DNA of 56,462 nucleotides, from the NCBI RefSeq assembly GCF_009996845.1, contig NZ_JAACYS010000012.1, positions 1 through 56,462 on the forward strand, written 5' to 3'. This document shows positions 8,318 through 16,376 of the stretch, one piece after another. The position numbers and the translations under genes were made by a program. Every line of letters begins with the position of its first letter. Within the stretch, counting starts at the first letter, position 1. This stretch comes from Pallidibacillus pasinlerensis. Its GTDB lineage: Bacteria; Bacillota; Bacilli; Bacillales; Caldibacillaceae. The notes under the pieces were generated by a model. The model was not told the DNA's origin. It saw nothing but the letters and a program-made list of their open reading frames with translations, and did not search any database.

Positions 8318-9379
8318 ATGCTCTCAGAAACGATACCTATTCGGGAAGGCGAGGAATTGGATGAACAGAAAATTATACCTTTTATAAAAGAGCATATCAA
8401 GGAGTTACCCAAGGATGCTCCCGTTTCTATTAAACAATTTAGTGCAGGTCGCTCAAATTTAACCTATTTAATTAAAATCGGGGAATGGGAGGCTGTTTTA
8501 CGCAGGCCTCCTAACGGTCCAGTTGCTCCAAAGGCCCATGATATGGAACGGGAATATACAATTTTAAAAGAGGTCTACCAATTTTTCCCAGCAGCACCGA
8601 CACCGTATTTATTAGCAGATGAATCGATTATCGGCCGTCCATTTTTCCTAATGGAGAGAAAAAAAGGAATCGTACTAGATGAAAAATTACCAGATTATAT
8701 TACTGAAACGAAACAATTGGGCAAACAGATCTCCGAGAAAATGGTTGATACATTAGTGCAATTGCACAGTATTGACTATACGAAAACTAAGCTAGTAACG
8801 ATGACAAAACCAGAAGGCTTTTTAGAGCGACAAGTACATGGTTGGATTAAACGTTTTGAAATGGCAAAAACAGAAGAAGTAGCACAATTTGAGAAATTAA
8901 AACGATGGCTCGTTTCCAATATCCCACAATCACCGGAACCAACGATTATTCATTATGACTACAAATTAAACAATATTATGTTTAATGATGATTTAAATGA
9001 AATTGTTGGTGTATTCGATTGGGAAATGACAACGGTAGGTGATCCGCTAGCAGATTTAGGAGTCGTTTGTGGTTACATTATTGAAAAAGATGACTCGGAG
9101 TTGTTAAAACAACCAGATGAACAAAGACCATTAACAGCAATGCCTGGTTTTATGACGAGAAGAGAGTTTATCGAAAACTATGCTAAGAAAAGTGGTCGCG
9201 ATGTTCGACATATGAACTTTTATTTAACCTTTGCCTATCTAAAATTGGCTGGTATTTTACAACAAATTTACTATCGTTATAAAAAAGGACAAACGAAAGA
9301 TGAGCGGTTCAAATATTTGAATGTGTACGCGAAAAATTTAATTCAGTATGCGATCGAATTGACGAGTGAAAAGTTTTAA
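8318..9379 (+). CDS. APH-family phosphotransferase (ACAD10/11 kinase-like, LvaA-like)
   Basis: A 353-aa protein kinase-fold phosphotransferase. The Brenner loop IIHYDYKLNN (catalytic Asp near 213) and the metal-binding VFDWEMTTVGDP (Asp near 234) are intact, and FSAGRSNLTYLI forms the glycine-rich region. Homologues are fused to an acyl-CoA dehydrogenase in ACAD10/11 and, as LvaA, phosphorylate 4-hydroxyacyl-CoA. The matching dehydrogenase is encoded at 5007-6233, so a hydroxyacyl-CoA kinase role is likely rather than antibiotic resistance. ATG 8318 is 8 nt after AGAGG; an in-frame GTG at 8309 overlaps the SD. Confidence 0.8.
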   Translation: MLSETIPIREGEELDEQKIIPFIKEHIKELPKDAPVSIKQFSAGRSNLTYLIKIGEWEAVLRRPPNGPVAPKAHDMEREYTILKEVYQFFPAAPTPYLLADESIIGRPFFLMERKKGIVLDEKLPDYITETKQLGKQISEKMVDTLVQLHSIDYTKTKLVTMTKPEGFLERQVHGWIKRFEMAKTEEVAQFEKLKRWLVSNIPQSPEPTIIHYDYKLNNIMFNDDLNEIVGVFDWEMTTVGDPLADLGVVCGYIIEKDDSELLKQPDEQRPLTAMPGFMTRREFIENYAKKSGRDVRHMNFYLTFAYLKLAGILQQIYYRYKKGQTKDERFKYLNVYAKNLIQYAIELTSEKF

Positions 9380-9422
9380 TTGAGGTAGATTTTACCGAAA
9401 AGTTAAACTTGAGGTGCTATAA

Positions 9423-10148
9423 ATGGGAAAAATCCATGTGCTTTTAAAAAAGGAAGAACTCGAACTGGAAAAAATAAACAATGAAAAAATTGTTGTCGTC
9501 TTTGATATTTTACTTGCCACTTCAACGATAACAACTTTACTTGCTCACGGCGCAAATGAAGTAATTCCAGTTTTGAATTTTGAAGAGGCGATTAGTGAGG
9601 AAAAACAGCGAAACGATGAAAATATCCTAAAAGTCGGTGAATATCGAGGTAAACCAATTGATGGTTTTCTTTATCCCTATCCACGAAGCTTAAAAGAACA
9701 AGTAAATGGAAAAACGATTATTTTATCAACAACAAATGGAACGGTAGCAATAAAAAAAGCAGCCAGAGCAAAAAAGATTTACGCTGCTTCATTACTAAAT
9801 GCAAAAGCAGTAGCAGAAAAAATTTTAGATACGTATGCTGGTGAAACGATTTTATTAGTTTGTGCAGGATCCTTTGGTCGTTTTAATATTGAAGATTTTT
9901 ATGGAGCGGGCTTTTTCATCGAATGTTTACAACAACTACATAAAAATTGGGAACTGACGGATGCTGCATTAACGGCTCATCTAATATTTAAAAATAATAT
10001 TCATCAAGGAAATGTTATATTAAAAAAATCTAGAGTCGGTCAAAAAATTATTGATCTTGGATTTGAACATGAAATCGATTTTATTGCCCAAAAAAACCGT
10101 TACGATGTTGTACCAGTTTTAAGTGAAAAAGTAAGTCTCGTTACTTAA
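9423..10148 (+). CDS. comB: ComB-like 2-phosphosulfolactate phosphatase family protein
   Basis: A 241-aa member of the ComB family, recognised from VVFDILLATSTITTLLAHGA, the GEYRGKPIDGF segment and ILSTTNGTVAI. Family members are Mg-dependent acid phosphatases that in archaea make sulfolactate for coenzyme M; bacilli use related enzymes for spore sulfolactate. No ComA synthase is nearby. It lies between the APH kinase and the transporter, so a phosphatase role on a phosphorylated intermediate of this pathway is possible but unproven. Start ATG 9423 with GAGGTG upstream. Confidence 0.75.
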   Translation: MGKIHVLLKKEELELEKINNEKIVVVFDILLATSTITTLLAHGANEVIPVLNFEEAISEEKQRNDENILKVGEYRGKPIDGFLYPYPRSLKEQVNGKTIILSTTNGTVAIKKAARAKKIYAASLLNAKAVAEKILDTYAGETILLVCAGSFGRFNIEDFYGAGFFIECLQQLHKNWELTDAALTAHLIFKNNIHQGNVILKKSRVGQKIIDLGFEHEIDFIAQKNRYDVVPVLSEKVSLVT

Positions 10149-10161
10149 AGGGGGGATCAGT

Positions 10162-11028
10162 CTGGAGACTCTCATTCAACAGTTATTTAATGGTTTAACC
10201 GTTGGAAGTATATATAGTTTAGTTGCCCTGGGATTAACGTTAGTTTATGGAATATTACATATTCCTAACTTTGCCCATGGGGCACTATATATGTTAGGTG
10301 CTTATATTACATTAACGATGATGACGGCACTTGGTGTTCACTACGTTATTAGTATCATAGTATCTATTTTTGTCGTTGGAGTTGTCAGTGTTTTGTTAGA
10401 ACGTCTTGTTTTTTTTCCATTAAGGGAAGCCCCTCCGATTCAAGATAAAGTAGCAGCCATTGGTATCTTGCTTTTCCTAGAAGCTTTAGCGCAATTGATT
10501 TGGGGCCCCCATTATTTACAAATGTCAACACCGTTTAACCAAGTCATTGCGATTGGTGGTTTAACGATCACGTTGCAACGAATTATTATTGTTATTACAG
10601 CCGTTACCGTTATGATTCTACTTTGGCTATTTTTAAAGAAAACATATATGGGAGCAAGTATTATGGCGATGGCCCAAAACCGCGATGGGGCATCTTTAGT
10701 CGGAATTAATACGAATAAAGTGGCAATGATTACGTTTTTCATTGCCGGTGGTCTCGCAGCTATTGGAGCATCTTTAACATCGCCTATTAATCTTGTTTTT
10801 CCAGGGATGGGACATCTCGTTATTTTAAAAGCCTTTGTCATTATTATTCTAGGTGGGATGGGAAGTGTACCCGGTGCCATTTTAGGCGGTTATATACTCG
10901 GATTTACAGAAGCAATCGGTGCAACATATATTTCCAATGACTATAAGGATATTATTGCGTTCGTACTTCTCGTTATTATATTAACCTTTAAACCACAAGG
11001 AATTTTTGCAAGGGAGGAGTCGAAATGA
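10162..11028 (+). CDS. Branched-chain amino acid-type ABC permease (LivH-like), CTG start
   Basis: Polytopic permease of 288 aa. The family's conserved N-terminus (LFNGLTVGSIYSLVALGLTLVYGI followed by the PNFAHGA segment) is encoded upstream of the first ATG at 10291, and no ATG, GTG or TTG is available in that frame back to the stop at 10132. CTG at 10162, 6 nt after AAAGGGGGG (10147-10155), is the probable start. It pairs with the LivM-like permease with which it overlaps by 4 bp. The liv-type family also carries aromatic and other carboxylates, which fits the operon's CoA ligase. Confidence 0.85.
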   Translation: METLIQQLFNGLTVGSIYSLVALGLTLVYGILHIPNFAHGALYMLGAYITLTMMTALGVHYVISIIVSIFVVGVVSVLLERLVFFPLREAPPIQDKVAAIGILLFLEALAQLIWGPHYLQMSTPFNQVIAIGGLTITLQRIIIVITAVTVMILLWLFLKKTYMGASIMAMAQNRDGASLVGINTNKVAMITFFIAGGLAAIGASLTSPINLVFPGMGHLVILKAFVIIILGGMGSVPGAILGGYILGFTEAIGATYISNDYKDIIAFVLLVIILTFKPQGIFAREESK

Positions 11029-12008
11029 TATTTTCTAACAAGCGAATAATCATTCCATTACTAATTGTTGTAGCACTACTCTTCCCGTTCATCGTACCAA
11101 ATCAATACTATATTTATATTATGACTCTATCATTTATTTGGATTATTGCCGTATATGGCCTAAATATAGTTGCTGGTTATACTGGGTACTTGTCACTGGC
11201 CCATGCAGGATTTTTTGCTATCGGAGCTTACTCGATGGGTATTTTGACTACGAAAGTAGAAATGGGGTTTTGGCTCGCGTTTATTTTATCTCCCATCATT
11301 ACGATGATCATTGGTTTATTCATAGGTCTATTTGCTTTACGAACTAAGGAACATTTCTTTGCCATTTATACATTATGTGTAGGTTATATCATTTACTTAG
11401 TCATAGATAAATGGGAAAGTTTGACAGGGGGGGTAAGAGGATTAATCGGGATACCACCACTACCGAATATTGGTCCGATTGAACTATCTGATCCGATTTA
11501 TCGTTATTACTTTGTTTTACTCATTCTCCTACTAAGTATTTTTGTGATCTATCGGATTATTAACTCACTCGTCGGGAGGACGTTCACAGCCATTCGTAAT
11601 AGTGAGAATCTAGCATTAGCTTTAGGGATATCGACAACGGTGAATAAATTACTAGCTTTTGTTTTATCAACGTTTTTCGCAGGTTTAGCAGGAGTACTTT
11701 ATGCAGTCTTTATCCGCTTTTTAGGACCTGAAATCAGCTCAACAATTATTATGTTTGATTTATTAACCTTCCTTATTGTCGGTGGTATAGGTACATTTGC
11801 CGGCCCTGTTGTCGGAACATTGTTAATTGTTTGGGTGTCGCAATCGCTCCAGTTTCTTGAAGAATATCGTATGTTAGTTTTCGGTCCGATTTTAACGTTA
11901 ATGATCATATTCTCACCTTATGGAATTGTAGGTCTCTTTAAAAATATTAGTGCGAAAAGGAAAGTGAAAAAAGTAAAAGTTCCTATTGAAACAGAAAAAG
12001 GAGCATAA
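11025..12008 (+). CDS. Branched-chain amino acid-type ABC permease (LivM-like)
   Basis: Second membrane subunit, 327 aa, with about eight hydrophobic segments, the GLNIVAGYTGYLSLAHAGFF signature of LivM, an AIRNSE EAA-like coupling loop, and a basic C-terminal tail. ATG 11025 overlaps the stop of the preceding permease (ATGA) and has AGGGAGGAG upstream. It should heterodimerise with the LivH-like subunit. Confidence 0.9.
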   Translation: MIFSNKRIIIPLLIVVALLFPFIVPNQYYIYIMTLSFIWIIAVYGLNIVAGYTGYLSLAHAGFFAIGAYSMGILTTKVEMGFWLAFILSPIITMIIGLFIGLFALRTKEHFFAIYTLCVGYIIYLVIDKWESLTGGVRGLIGIPPLPNIGPIELSDPIYRYYFVLLILLLSIFVIYRIINSLVGRTFTAIRNSENLALALGISTTVNKLLAFVLSTFFAGLAGVLYAVFIRFLGPEISSTIIMFDLLTFLIVGGIGTFAGPVVGTLLIVWVSQSLQFLEEYRMLVFGPILTLMIIFSPYGIVGLFKNISAKRKVKKVKVPIETEKGA

Positions 12009-12023
12009 AGGGGGGAGTCATCA

Positions 12024-12788
12024 TTGTATCTCGAAGTTAAAAAGCTAACAAAACGGTTTGGGGGCTTAGTTGCTGTAAAAGAAGTGGATTATTCAATTGA
12101 AAAGGGAAAAATTAATGCAATCATCGGTCCGAATGGTGCTGGTAAGTCAACTTTTTTTAATTTAATTAGTGGAATGCTGAAACCAACTTCTGGTCAAATC
12201 CAATTTAAAGGTCAAGATATAACCGGTTTGCCAGCAAATAAAATTGCGAAACTCGGAATTTCCCGTACATTTCAAACAACGACCCTTTTTGAGCGTGCTA
12301 CGGTATTTGAAAATGTAGTTGTCGGTTATCGTTTACGAACGAAAACAAATTTATTTGATGCTATCTTTCATACCCCGCGCTTTAAACGTGAAGAGGAAGA
12401 AAGTAAGGAAAAAGCGATGGAAGTACTTCAGTTTACTGGATTAATGGATGTTGCAGATCAAGTCGTAGCTAATATTTCGCAAGAGGAAAAAAAACGAACG
12501 GCCTTTGCTTTGGCTCTTGCAACGGACCCTGAATTAGTATTTTTAGATGAACCAACGGCAGGAATTAATCCCGAGGAAACAGATCAACTCTCACAGTTAA
12601 TAGTAGATATGGCAAATAAAGGAATTACAGTATGTCTCATCGAGCATAAAATGCAGATGATTATGCAACTTGCTGAGAATATCATGGTGTTAAATTACGG
12701 TGAGAAAATAGCGGAAGGCACACCTCAAGAAATTCAAAATAATGAACAAGTAATTAAGGCGTATTTAGGAGGTAGTGTCAGTGCTTAA
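12024..12788 (+). CDS. ABC transporter ATPase (LivG-like), degenerate signature motif
   Basis: A 254-aa nucleotide-binding subunit with Walker A GPNGAGKST (near 33-41), Q-loop, Walker B LVFLDEP and switch His in CLIEHKM. The place where LivG proteins have an LSGGQ-like signature reads NISQEEKKR, with no glycine. Its partner LivF has an intact LSGGQQQ. This would give one canonical and one degenerate ATP site. TTG start 9 nt after GGGGGAG. The end overlaps livF. Confidence 0.85.
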   Translation: MYLEVKKLTKRFGGLVAVKEVDYSIEKGKINAIIGPNGAGKSTFFNLISGMLKPTSGQIQFKGQDITGLPANKIAKLGISRTFQTTTLFERATVFENVVVGYRLRTKTNLFDAIFHTPRFKREEEESKEKAMEVLQFTGLMDVADQVVANISQEEKKRTAFALALATDPELVFLDEPTAGINPEETDQLSQLIVDMANKGITVCLIEHKMQMIMQLAENIMVLNYGEKIAEGTPQEIQNNEQVIKAYLGGSVSA

Positions 12789-13488
12789 GTTGGATAATGT
12801 AACTGTAAAATATGGAAAATATGCGGCAATCCGTGATGTGAGTTTAACTGTGGAGAAAGGAGAAATTGTTGTTTTATTAGGTGCAAATGGTGCAGGTAAA
12901 ACAACAACATTTCGGACGATCAGTGGGTTAAATCAACTTGCAGGAGGAAAAATTATATTTGAAGACTTAGAGATTCATAGGAAATCACCGAATAAAATTG
13001 TCGAGATGGGCATTGTTCATTGTGCTGAAGATCGAAAACTATTTCCTCAAATGTCTGTACAAGAAAATTTAAATTTAGGTGGATATGTCCATCGGAAAAA
13101 CAAACAACAAATTAAAAATAGTATGAAAGAAGTTTATGACTTATTTCCAATCCTTTATGAAAAAAGAGATGATCCAGCTGGTTCACTAAGTGGGGGGCAA
13201 CAACAAATGTTAGCAATTGGTAGAGCCCTCATGGCCAAGCCGAAACTCATGCTACTTGATGAACCATCCATTGGGCTTGCCCCATTAATCGTTGAACAAA
13301 TGTTTGAAAGTATTCAACAAATTAATAAAGAGGGAACTACAATTTTGTTAGCGGAGCAAAATGCCAATGCAGCATTAAGCATTGCTAATCGGGGATATGT
13401 TTATGAAAACGGCAAAATTGTCGTACAAGGAAGCTCACAAGAATTATTTGAAAATGAAGAGGTTAGAAAGGCTTATATTGGTGCTTAA
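12781..13488 (+). CDS. ABC transporter ATPase (LivF-like)
   Basis: A 235-aa ATPase with Walker A GANGAGKTT, signature LSGGQQQMLAIGRAL, Walker B LMLLDEP and switch His replaced in the family manner by LLAEQNA. GTG 12781 is 8 nt from AGGAGG (12767-12772); GTG 12775 is in frame but only 2 nt away. It overlaps the LivG-like gene by 8 bp, so the two ATPases are translationally coupled. Confidence 0.9.
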   Translation: MLKLDNVTVKYGKYAAIRDVSLTVEKGEIVVLLGANGAGKTTTFRTISGLNQLAGGKIIFEDLEIHRKSPNKIVEMGIVHCAEDRKLFPQMSVQENLNLGGYVHRKNKQQIKNSMKEVYDLFPILYEKRDDPAGSLSGGQQQMLAIGRALMAKPKLMLLDEPSIGLAPLIVEQMFESIQQINKEGTTILLAEQNANAALSIANRGYVYENGKIVVQGSSQELFENEEVRKAYIGA

Positions 13489-13523
13489 TTAAATTTTAAG
13501 TAAATGAATAAGGGGGAAAAATA

Positions 13524-14708
13524 ATGATTAAGCGCTTGCTAATGAGTTTTCTACTTATTCCAATGCTATTGTTAGCTGCATGTGCTCAAGGAAGTAGTGG
13601 AGGAGATGGTAGTAGTAGTGGAGGCGGAGATAAGGTAGTCACCCTTGGTTTTACTGGACCGCTAAGTGGACCGGCTGCATCATATGGAGAAAAGACATTA
13701 CGGGGAATTGAAATGGCGATTGAAGAAATCAATGGAAATGGTGGATTTGAAGTAAATGGTGAAACGTACACATTGAAAATCGAGTCTTTAGATGACCAAT
13801 ATTTACCGAATGAAGCCGCAGCGAATGCCCAACGTCTCGTTCAAGAAAGTCAAACACCGATTATTTTCTCACCACATAGTGGTGGTATTATGGCAATGCA
13901 AGTTTTTAATGAACAAGATGAATTCATCATTGCCGGATATTCTAGTGAACCAGCCATTACGGAACAGGGGAATTCATTAACGGTTCGTATCCCACCTCGT
14001 TATGATGGATATCTTGAGCCATTTACAGAATATTCAATGGAGCGATTTGGAACGAAACTTGCGTCAATTCCAACGGTAACACAATACGGTCAAGATTGGG
14101 CGAACGCTTTACTTCCACATTGGGAAGCAGCTGGTGGAGAAGTTGTCCATGAATCTTCCGTTGATTTTTCAAAGGATACGGACTTCTTTACGATTTTAAC
14201 CAATGCTTTAGAAAGCAATCCTGACGTATTATTTATTGGTGGGCCATCAGAACCAACTGCAAAACTTGCTCAACAAGCAAGGGAGCTAGGGTTTGGAGGT
14301 GGATTTATCATTATGGATCAGGCAAAATTAGACGAGATGAAATTAGTCGTTGGGGATTCCTATGAACTATTAGAGGGCTCGATTGGCACGATGCCACTCA
14401 TCCATTCCGAATTCCCAGGAACACCACAGTTTGTTGAGAAATATCGTGAAAAATACAATGAAGATCCCGGTTCAGAAGCCGGATACCATTATGTATCCGT
14501 ATATATTTTCGTAGAAGCGATGAAAGCTGCGGGCAATGTTGAGGATGCAAAGGAAATTTATGCACATATCCAAGACGGGTTAGATAATCTCCCTGAAGAT
14601 AAACAAGTATATGTAATTGAAGAAATCGATGAAAATGGTGGTTTTGTCATGACAGTTCGTGTTGCAGCTGTAGAAAATGGTGAAATTATTGAAATCACAG
14701 CAGACTAA
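13524..14708 (+). CDS. Substrate-binding lipoprotein (LivJ/LivK-like)
   Basis: Periplasmic-binding-protein-like lipoprotein of 394 aa. The signal peptide ends in LLLAAC with Cys20 as the lipidation site, followed by a Ser/Gly linker and a type I leucine-binding-protein fold starting at VTLGFTGPLSGPAASYGE. It is membrane-anchored outside the cell and delivers substrate to the upstream permease/ATPase set. It is the last gene of the operon, with a terminator hairpin 44 bp after its stop. Confidence 0.9.
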   Translation: MIKRLLMSFLLIPMLLLAACAQGSSGGDGSSSGGGDKVVTLGFTGPLSGPAASYGEKTLRGIEMAIEEINGNGGFEVNGETYTLKIESLDDQYLPNEAAANAQRLVQESQTPIIFSPHSGGIMAMQVFNEQDEFIIAGYSSEPAITEQGNSLTVRIPPRYDGYLEPFTEYSMERFGTKLASIPTVTQYGQDWANALLPHWEAAGGEVVHESSVDFSKDTDFFTILTNALESNPDVLFIGGPSEPTAKLAQQARELGFGGGFIIMDQAKLDEMKLVVGDSYELLEGSIGTMPLIHSEFPGTPQFVEKYREKYNEDPGSEAGYHYVSVYIFVEAMKAAGNVEDAKEIYAHIQDGLDNLPEDKQVYVIEEIDENGGFVMTVRVAAVENGEIIEITAD

Positions 14709-14751
14709 AATCTATATAACTTTTAATCATTTATTGTCTTAATTAGAATAC

Positions 14752-14806
14752 TCTCTCCATCAAAAGGGAAAAATGTAGAAAAAACTTTTGAAGGAGAGAT
14801 TTTTTT
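14752..14806 (+). terminator. Operon terminator containing the next gene's RBS and start
   Basis: The arms 14752-14766 and 14785-14799 pair at 14 of 15 positions and are followed by seven T (14800-14806). The right arm contains GAAGGAGAG, the SD of the following gene, and the T-run runs into its TTG start (14805). One element therefore both terminates the upstream operon and can sequester the SD in read-through RNA. Confidence 0.8.
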
Positions 14807-16328
14807 GAATAAGCAACTCCCGAAACATCCGATTTCCTTATGGAAGGATCAAGTTGAATTTCCTACTCATCCGTCGGTAAATGAAGATATCCTAGTAGAT
14901 ATTGCAATCGTCGGTGGCGGAATTACCGGTGTAACTTCTGCTTATTTACTATTACAGGAAGGCTTTACTGTTGCATTAATTGAAGCTGATCGTTTATTAA
15001 GCGGTACAACGGGAAATACAACTGCAAAATTAACGGCCCAACATGGATTGTTTTATGATGAGCTTATCCAACATTTTGGTGTGGAAAAGGCACAGCAATA
15101 TTATCAAGCAAATACAGAGGCTATGGAGTTTGTGAAAAGTGTAATTAATCAATATAAAATTGATTGTGATTTAGCTATTGAAGATGCATATATTTTTACC
15201 CAATCAGAAGAAGAAATGCCAAATTTAGAAAAGGAATATCAAGCATATGAAAAATTAAATATTCCTGGAAAGATGGTTGATACATGTCCGCTTCCATTTA
15301 CAATCAATGGGGCACTTGTTATGAATAATCAAGCTCAATTTCATCCGTTGAAATATCTCCGTTTCCTCGTTGATGAAATTGCTAAAAAGGGCTGCCAAAT
15401 TTATGAACAAACAACAGCTTTACAGGTAGAAATGGGGGAACAACCGAAAGTATTACTACAGAATGGTCATACAATTACGTGTAAATATGTATTAAGTTGT
15501 TCCCATTTTCCATTTCATGATGAAGGATTTTATTTTGCACGTATGCATCCGGAACGTTCCTATGTTGTTGCAGCATTAACTGAGAAGGAATTATCTGGTG
15601 GAATGTATATTAATGCAGAAACCCCGACTAGGTCGATACGATATACACCATATAATGGTCAAAATTTAATTTTGTTTAGTGGTGAACATCATAAAACAGG
15701 ACAAGGTGTTTCAACAATGAAATACTTTGAAAACTTGAAAACGTATGCCGAAAATGCTTTCGGAGTAAAGGCGTTTGTTTATCGCTGGAGTGCACAAGAT
15801 TACTCGACGTTAGATAAAGTACCTTATATCGGCTATGTGACAAATACGAATCGAAATATTTTAGTGGCTACTGGATTTAGAAAATGGGGGATGACCCATG
15901 GAACCTTGGCAGCTCACATATTCCGAGATATTATCCTTGATAAGGATAATCCTTATATCGAGTTATATACGCCTTCTAGATTTAAAACAGATCCATCGGT
16001 AAAACGTTTTTTACAAGCAAATATTAATGTGGCAAAACATTTAGTACAAGGAAAGTTAGAAAATCCTACAAAGAAAATTGAGGACTTGAAAAATGATGAG
16101 GGGGCTGTAGTAAAATACCGTGGTAAGCGAGTTGGAGCTTATAAGGATGAAAAAGGCAAAGTGATTGTTGTCGATACGACATGTACCCATATGGGATGTG
16201 AAGTGGAGTGGAATAGTGGAGAGCGGACGTGGGATTGTCCTTGTCACGGTTCAAGATTTGCAATTAATGGTGATGTCGTTGAAGGCCCGGCTGAAAAACC
16301 GTTAGAGGTCCTGTCAAATGATGAATAG
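14805..16328 (+). CDS. FAD oxidoreductase with C-terminal Rieske domain (YhfW-like)
   Basis: A 507-aa protein with a DAO-type FAD domain (IAIVGGGITGVTSAYLL at about 32-48, GTTGNTTAKLTAQHG) and a C-terminal Rieske [2Fe-2S] domain. The cluster ligands are Cys460-His462 and Cys478-His481. The extra Cys465 and Cys480 match the disulfide of bc1-type Rieske proteins. The substrate is unknown; B. subtilis YhfW has the same architecture. The TTG start is 6 nt after GAAGGAGAG inside the terminator hairpin. It may be transcribed by read-through from the operon or from its own promoter in the 96-bp gap; none is obvious. Confidence 0.85.
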   Translation: MNKQLPKHPISLWKDQVEFPTHPSVNEDILVDIAIVGGGITGVTSAYLLLQEGFTVALIEADRLLSGTTGNTTAKLTAQHGLFYDELIQHFGVEKAQQYYQANTEAMEFVKSVINQYKIDCDLAIEDAYIFTQSEEEMPNLEKEYQAYEKLNIPGKMVDTCPLPFTINGALVMNNQAQFHPLKYLRFLVDEIAKKGCQIYEQTTALQVEMGEQPKVLLQNGHTITCKYVLSCSHFPFHDEGFYFARMHPERSYVVAALTEKELSGGMYINAETPTRSIRYTPYNGQNLILFSGEHHKTGQGVSTMKYFENLKTYAENAFGVKAFVYRWSAQDYSTLDKVPYIGYVTNTNRNILVATGFRKWGMTHGTLAAHIFRDIILDKDNPYIELYTPSRFKTDPSVKRFLQANINVAKHLVQGKLENPTKKIEDLKNDEGAVVKYRGKRVGAYKDEKGKVIVVDTTCTHMGCEVEWNSGERTWDCPCHGSRFAINGDVVEGPAEKPLEVLSNDE

Positions 16329-16353
16329 AAAGTGAAAAATATTCATAAGAAAA

Positions 16354-16376
16354 GGGGCGATTTATGCCCCTCGATT
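16354..16376 (-). terminator. Terminator of the FtsA-like gene
   Basis: GGGGC (16354-16358) and GCCCC (16366-16370) form a short GC stem; read on the minus strand it is followed by TTTTCTT. It sits between two convergent genes and serves the minus-strand gene best. Confidence 0.6.

Noticed and set aside
8318-9379. Aminoglycoside resistance kinase
   Set aside because: The fold is APH-like, but the context (acyl-CoA operon, ACAD10/11-type partner) points to metabolic use.
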